A stretch of 6,807 nucleotides of DNA from Globobulimina sp. (Eukaryota > Foraminifera > Rotaliida). The stretch spans positions 1 to 6,807 of the forward strand of contig PIVH01000235.1 in assembly GCA_003354225.1 (NCBI GenBank). Direction: 5' to 3'. The notes below the pieces were generated by a model. It did no database searches, was not told the DNA's origin, and worked only from the letters and a program-made list of their open reading frames with translations. Position 1 is the first letter of the stretch, and each line of letters begins with the position of its first letter. The position numbers and the translations under genes were made by a program. Positions 5,750-6,807 of the stretch are shown here, piece after piece.

Positions 5750-6469
5750 ACAAGCTTCCCTGAGGTCACGACATCTGAGTATATATTAGATTTTTGGGTG
5801 GCAATGGAACCAACCATGAAAGCAGCGCAAAACGTAATTGAACATATAGGAATCAGCTCTGATTTTTCGGAACGCGCATCAGCGTTTGAAGGAAGAAATA
5901 AAATACGCAATGATATAACACAATCATTAATCAACGCTGAACCTGCTTTAATGAGAAAATACTCGCTGTTGGTCAACATTGAAAGATTGGTTTACGGATT
6001 TGGTGCAATTGCAGTGGTTTGCATTGTTATCGTTGTTTTACTGGGAGGTAAATTAAATGATACAGATATTGCATTATTAATTGTATCAGGAAGTATATTG
6101 GCAATTTTCATTTGTGCTTTTCATTTTTATTTCGTAAAGAAACAAGCGATTGTGACCAAACTATGGAGAGATGCTGCGGTTGAATCATTAACATATAATT
6201 TGGACACTTGGAAAGAAACATATTCAGTGTATAATTATTCGTATAGTGTACTATATCCTATTCAAGTATTGTTGACAGAACAAGGATCATCAAGGAAGCG
6301 AGTTGTTGGGATCTGTGCATTTGTTCGAGTTTCAATGGGAAATGAGGTAAAACATAGTGATACAGAGCCAATTCATGCCACCACAAAAATTGCTGAACAT
6401 AAATTGATTGTCACAAGTCAAGATACGCAACAAACGTTAACGTTTGACGAAACTGATCATTTGAAATAG
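5738..6469 (+). CDS. Unknown protein with two membrane segments and a myristoylation-type N-terminus
   Basis: Single-exon gene, 243 aa, TAG stop. I do not recognise the family. Residues 1-6 are MGNETS, a good eukaryotic N-myristoylation motif (Gly2, Ser6). Residues 15-80 are predicted helical and polar, with SERASAFEGRNKIRND in the middle. Two hydrophobic segments follow: 84-103 (LVYGFGAIAVVCIVIVVLL) and 110-133 (DIALLIVSGSILAIFICAF...), joined by a short GGKLND turn, so a hairpin in the membrane with both ends on the same side is likely. The positively charged VKKQ after segment two and the lipid motif at the N-terminus suggest both ends face the cytosol. A Tyr-rich stretch (YSVYNYSYSVLYP, near 165-177) and a polar tail rich in Thr, His and Asp complete it. 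A second MGNE occurs internally at 200-203. It shares a 65-bp promoter gap with the amidohydrolase gene, so the two may be co-expressed. Confidence 0.75.
   Translation: MGNETSFPEVTTSEYILDFWVAMEPTMKAAQNVIEHIGISSDFSERASAFEGRNKIRNDITQSLINAEPALMRKYSLLVNIERLVYGFGAIAVVCIVIVVLLGGKLNDTDIALLIVSGSILAIFICAFHFYFVKKQAIVTKLWRDAAVESLTYNLDTWKETYSVYNYSYSVLYPIQVLLTEQGSSRKRVVGICAFVRVSMGNEVKHSDTEPIHATTKIAEHKLIVTSQDTQQTLTFDETDHLK
6431..6446. repeat. 16-bp perfect palindrome
   Basis: CAAACGTTAACGTTTG equals its own reverse complement. It lies inside the last codons of the membrane-protein gene (encoding part of QTLTFDE). It could be a dimeric factor site or simply chance within coding sequence. Confidence 0.7.
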
Positions 6470-6527
6470 CTAACATACTATAATTGTATTGTCACAAACT
6501 GTATATGTTTACTGTTAAATTTTGAGT

Positions 6528-6533
6528 ATTAAA
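6528..6533 (+). promoter_or_regulatory. Candidate polyadenylation signal ATTAAA of the membrane-protein gene
   Basis: ATTAAA lies 59 nt past the TAG stop, before a T-rich stretch. It fits a short 3' untranslated region in a compact genome. Confidence 0.45.
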
Positions 6534-6641
6534 GAGTGAAAAATTAGCATTTTGAAGTGTTTTTATTTTTGTATACTGTAATCTGTTTTAAAACCAGTTT
6601 ACTTTTTTCATGGATTGTTTTGATAGTTATCATCTCTGATC

Positions 6642-6737
6642 ATGAACATGTCTGGATGGAAAATAATCACTATTGAGCCGAGGATTTTTGCTCAAATCCG
6701 CCGCTTTTCCCAGCAAACCGCTCACCAAAATATAATG
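6642..6737 (+). CDS. Probable first exon of a mitochondrion-targeted protein (gene cut by right edge)
   Basis: An ATG at 6642 (second in-frame ATG at 6648) opens a frame reading MNMSGWKIITIEPRIFAQIR then RFSQQTAHQNIM. The stretch is Arg-rich with a single acidic residue, amphipathic, and contains IRRFSQQ, which fits the R-x-F/Y|S/A pattern cut by mitochondrial processing peptidase. Unspliced, the frame stops at TGA 6753-6755 after 37 codons. A donor ATG|GTATCA at 6738 matches the G|GT context of the three introns above, so an intron probably starts there and runs past the window. No acceptor at a plausible distance is seen before the end. Local G+C is higher than in the flanks, as in the coding parts nearby. 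The mature protein is not in the window, so its function cannot be stated. Confidence 0.42.
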
Positions 6738-6807
6738 GTATCAGATGAAAGCTGAGATGGAGCTTTATCAAGTTATGGAATAATTATTGTATCGGATTTT
6801 TATTATT
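6738..6807 (+). other. Possible start of an intron running off the right edge
   Basis: This begins with GTATCA after a G, like the donors GTTTGT, GTATTC and GTATGT elsewhere in the window, and becomes AT-rich toward the edge. No pyrimidine-tract plus AG acceptor is present in the 70 nt shown. It depends on the preceding exon being real. Confidence 0.35.

Noticed and set aside
5728-5979. Minus-strand open frame opposite the start of the membrane-protein gene
   Set aside because: It would need to be an extra upstream exon or a separate gene; composition and lack of motif favour a shadow.
6335-6346. Third MGNE (residues 200-203 of the membrane protein) as an alternative start or repeat of the start element
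   Set aside because: The codons differ (ATGGGAAATGAG) from the shared 12-mer, and it lies inside a continuous frame; probably coincidence.
1-6807. Bacterial, viral or mobile-element origin of the window
   Set aside because: Spliceosomal introns rebuild conserved motifs, spacing is that of single eukaryotic genes, and no transposase, integrase, terminal repeat or viral hallmark protein was seen.

Overview
The window looks like a compact, AT-rich nuclear genome of a unicellular eukaryote. Evidence: short GT-AG introns (59, 85 and 63 nt) whose removal restores conserved protein frames, eukaryote-type domains (ubiquitin-like, PH, syntaxin-like), Asn homopolymer tracts encoded by (AAT)n, all three stop codons in use (TAA, TGA, TAG, so the standard code), and no ribosome binding sites or operons. 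Five of the six start codons are followed by G (ATGG). Several protist groups with Asn-rich proteins and short introns would fit; the sequence alone does not let me name one. I see no mobile element, virus, CRISPR array, tRNA or rRNA.

Layout, left to right. (1) Positions 1081 to 1, minus strand: a gene running off the left edge, encoding a syntaxin-like helical N-terminus, a short coiled coil and a clear PH domain. (2) A 182-bp divergent promoter region. (3) 1264-2054, plus: a two-exon gene for a 243-aa protein with an N-terminal ubiquitin-like fold and an acidic tail. (4) 2161-3795, plus: an intronless 544-aa protein whose C-terminal third is a cytidine-deaminase-like zinc domain behind a large unrecognised N-terminal region. 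(5) 3796-4168: a gene-free convergent 3' region with a (GT)7 tract and a hairpin. (6) 5672-4169, minus: a three-exon gene for a 451-aa M20D amidohydrolase (ILR1/hippurate hydrolase type) with all metal ligands present. (7) A 65-bp gap between head-to-head start codons, flanked by a perfect 12-bp inverted repeat that contains both starts, so both proteins begin Met-Gly-Asn-Glu. (8) 5738-6469, plus: a 243-aa unknown protein with two membrane segments and a good N-myristoylation motif. (9) 6642 onward, plus: probably the first exon of a gene for a mitochondrion-targeted protein, cut by the right edge.

The genes do not form one pathway. The order is what a gene-dense eukaryotic genome shows, with two divergent pairs and one convergent pair. 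The most notable items are the syntaxin-like/PH fusion, the enlarged deaminase protein, and the mirrored start region shared by the amidohydrolase and the membrane protein.
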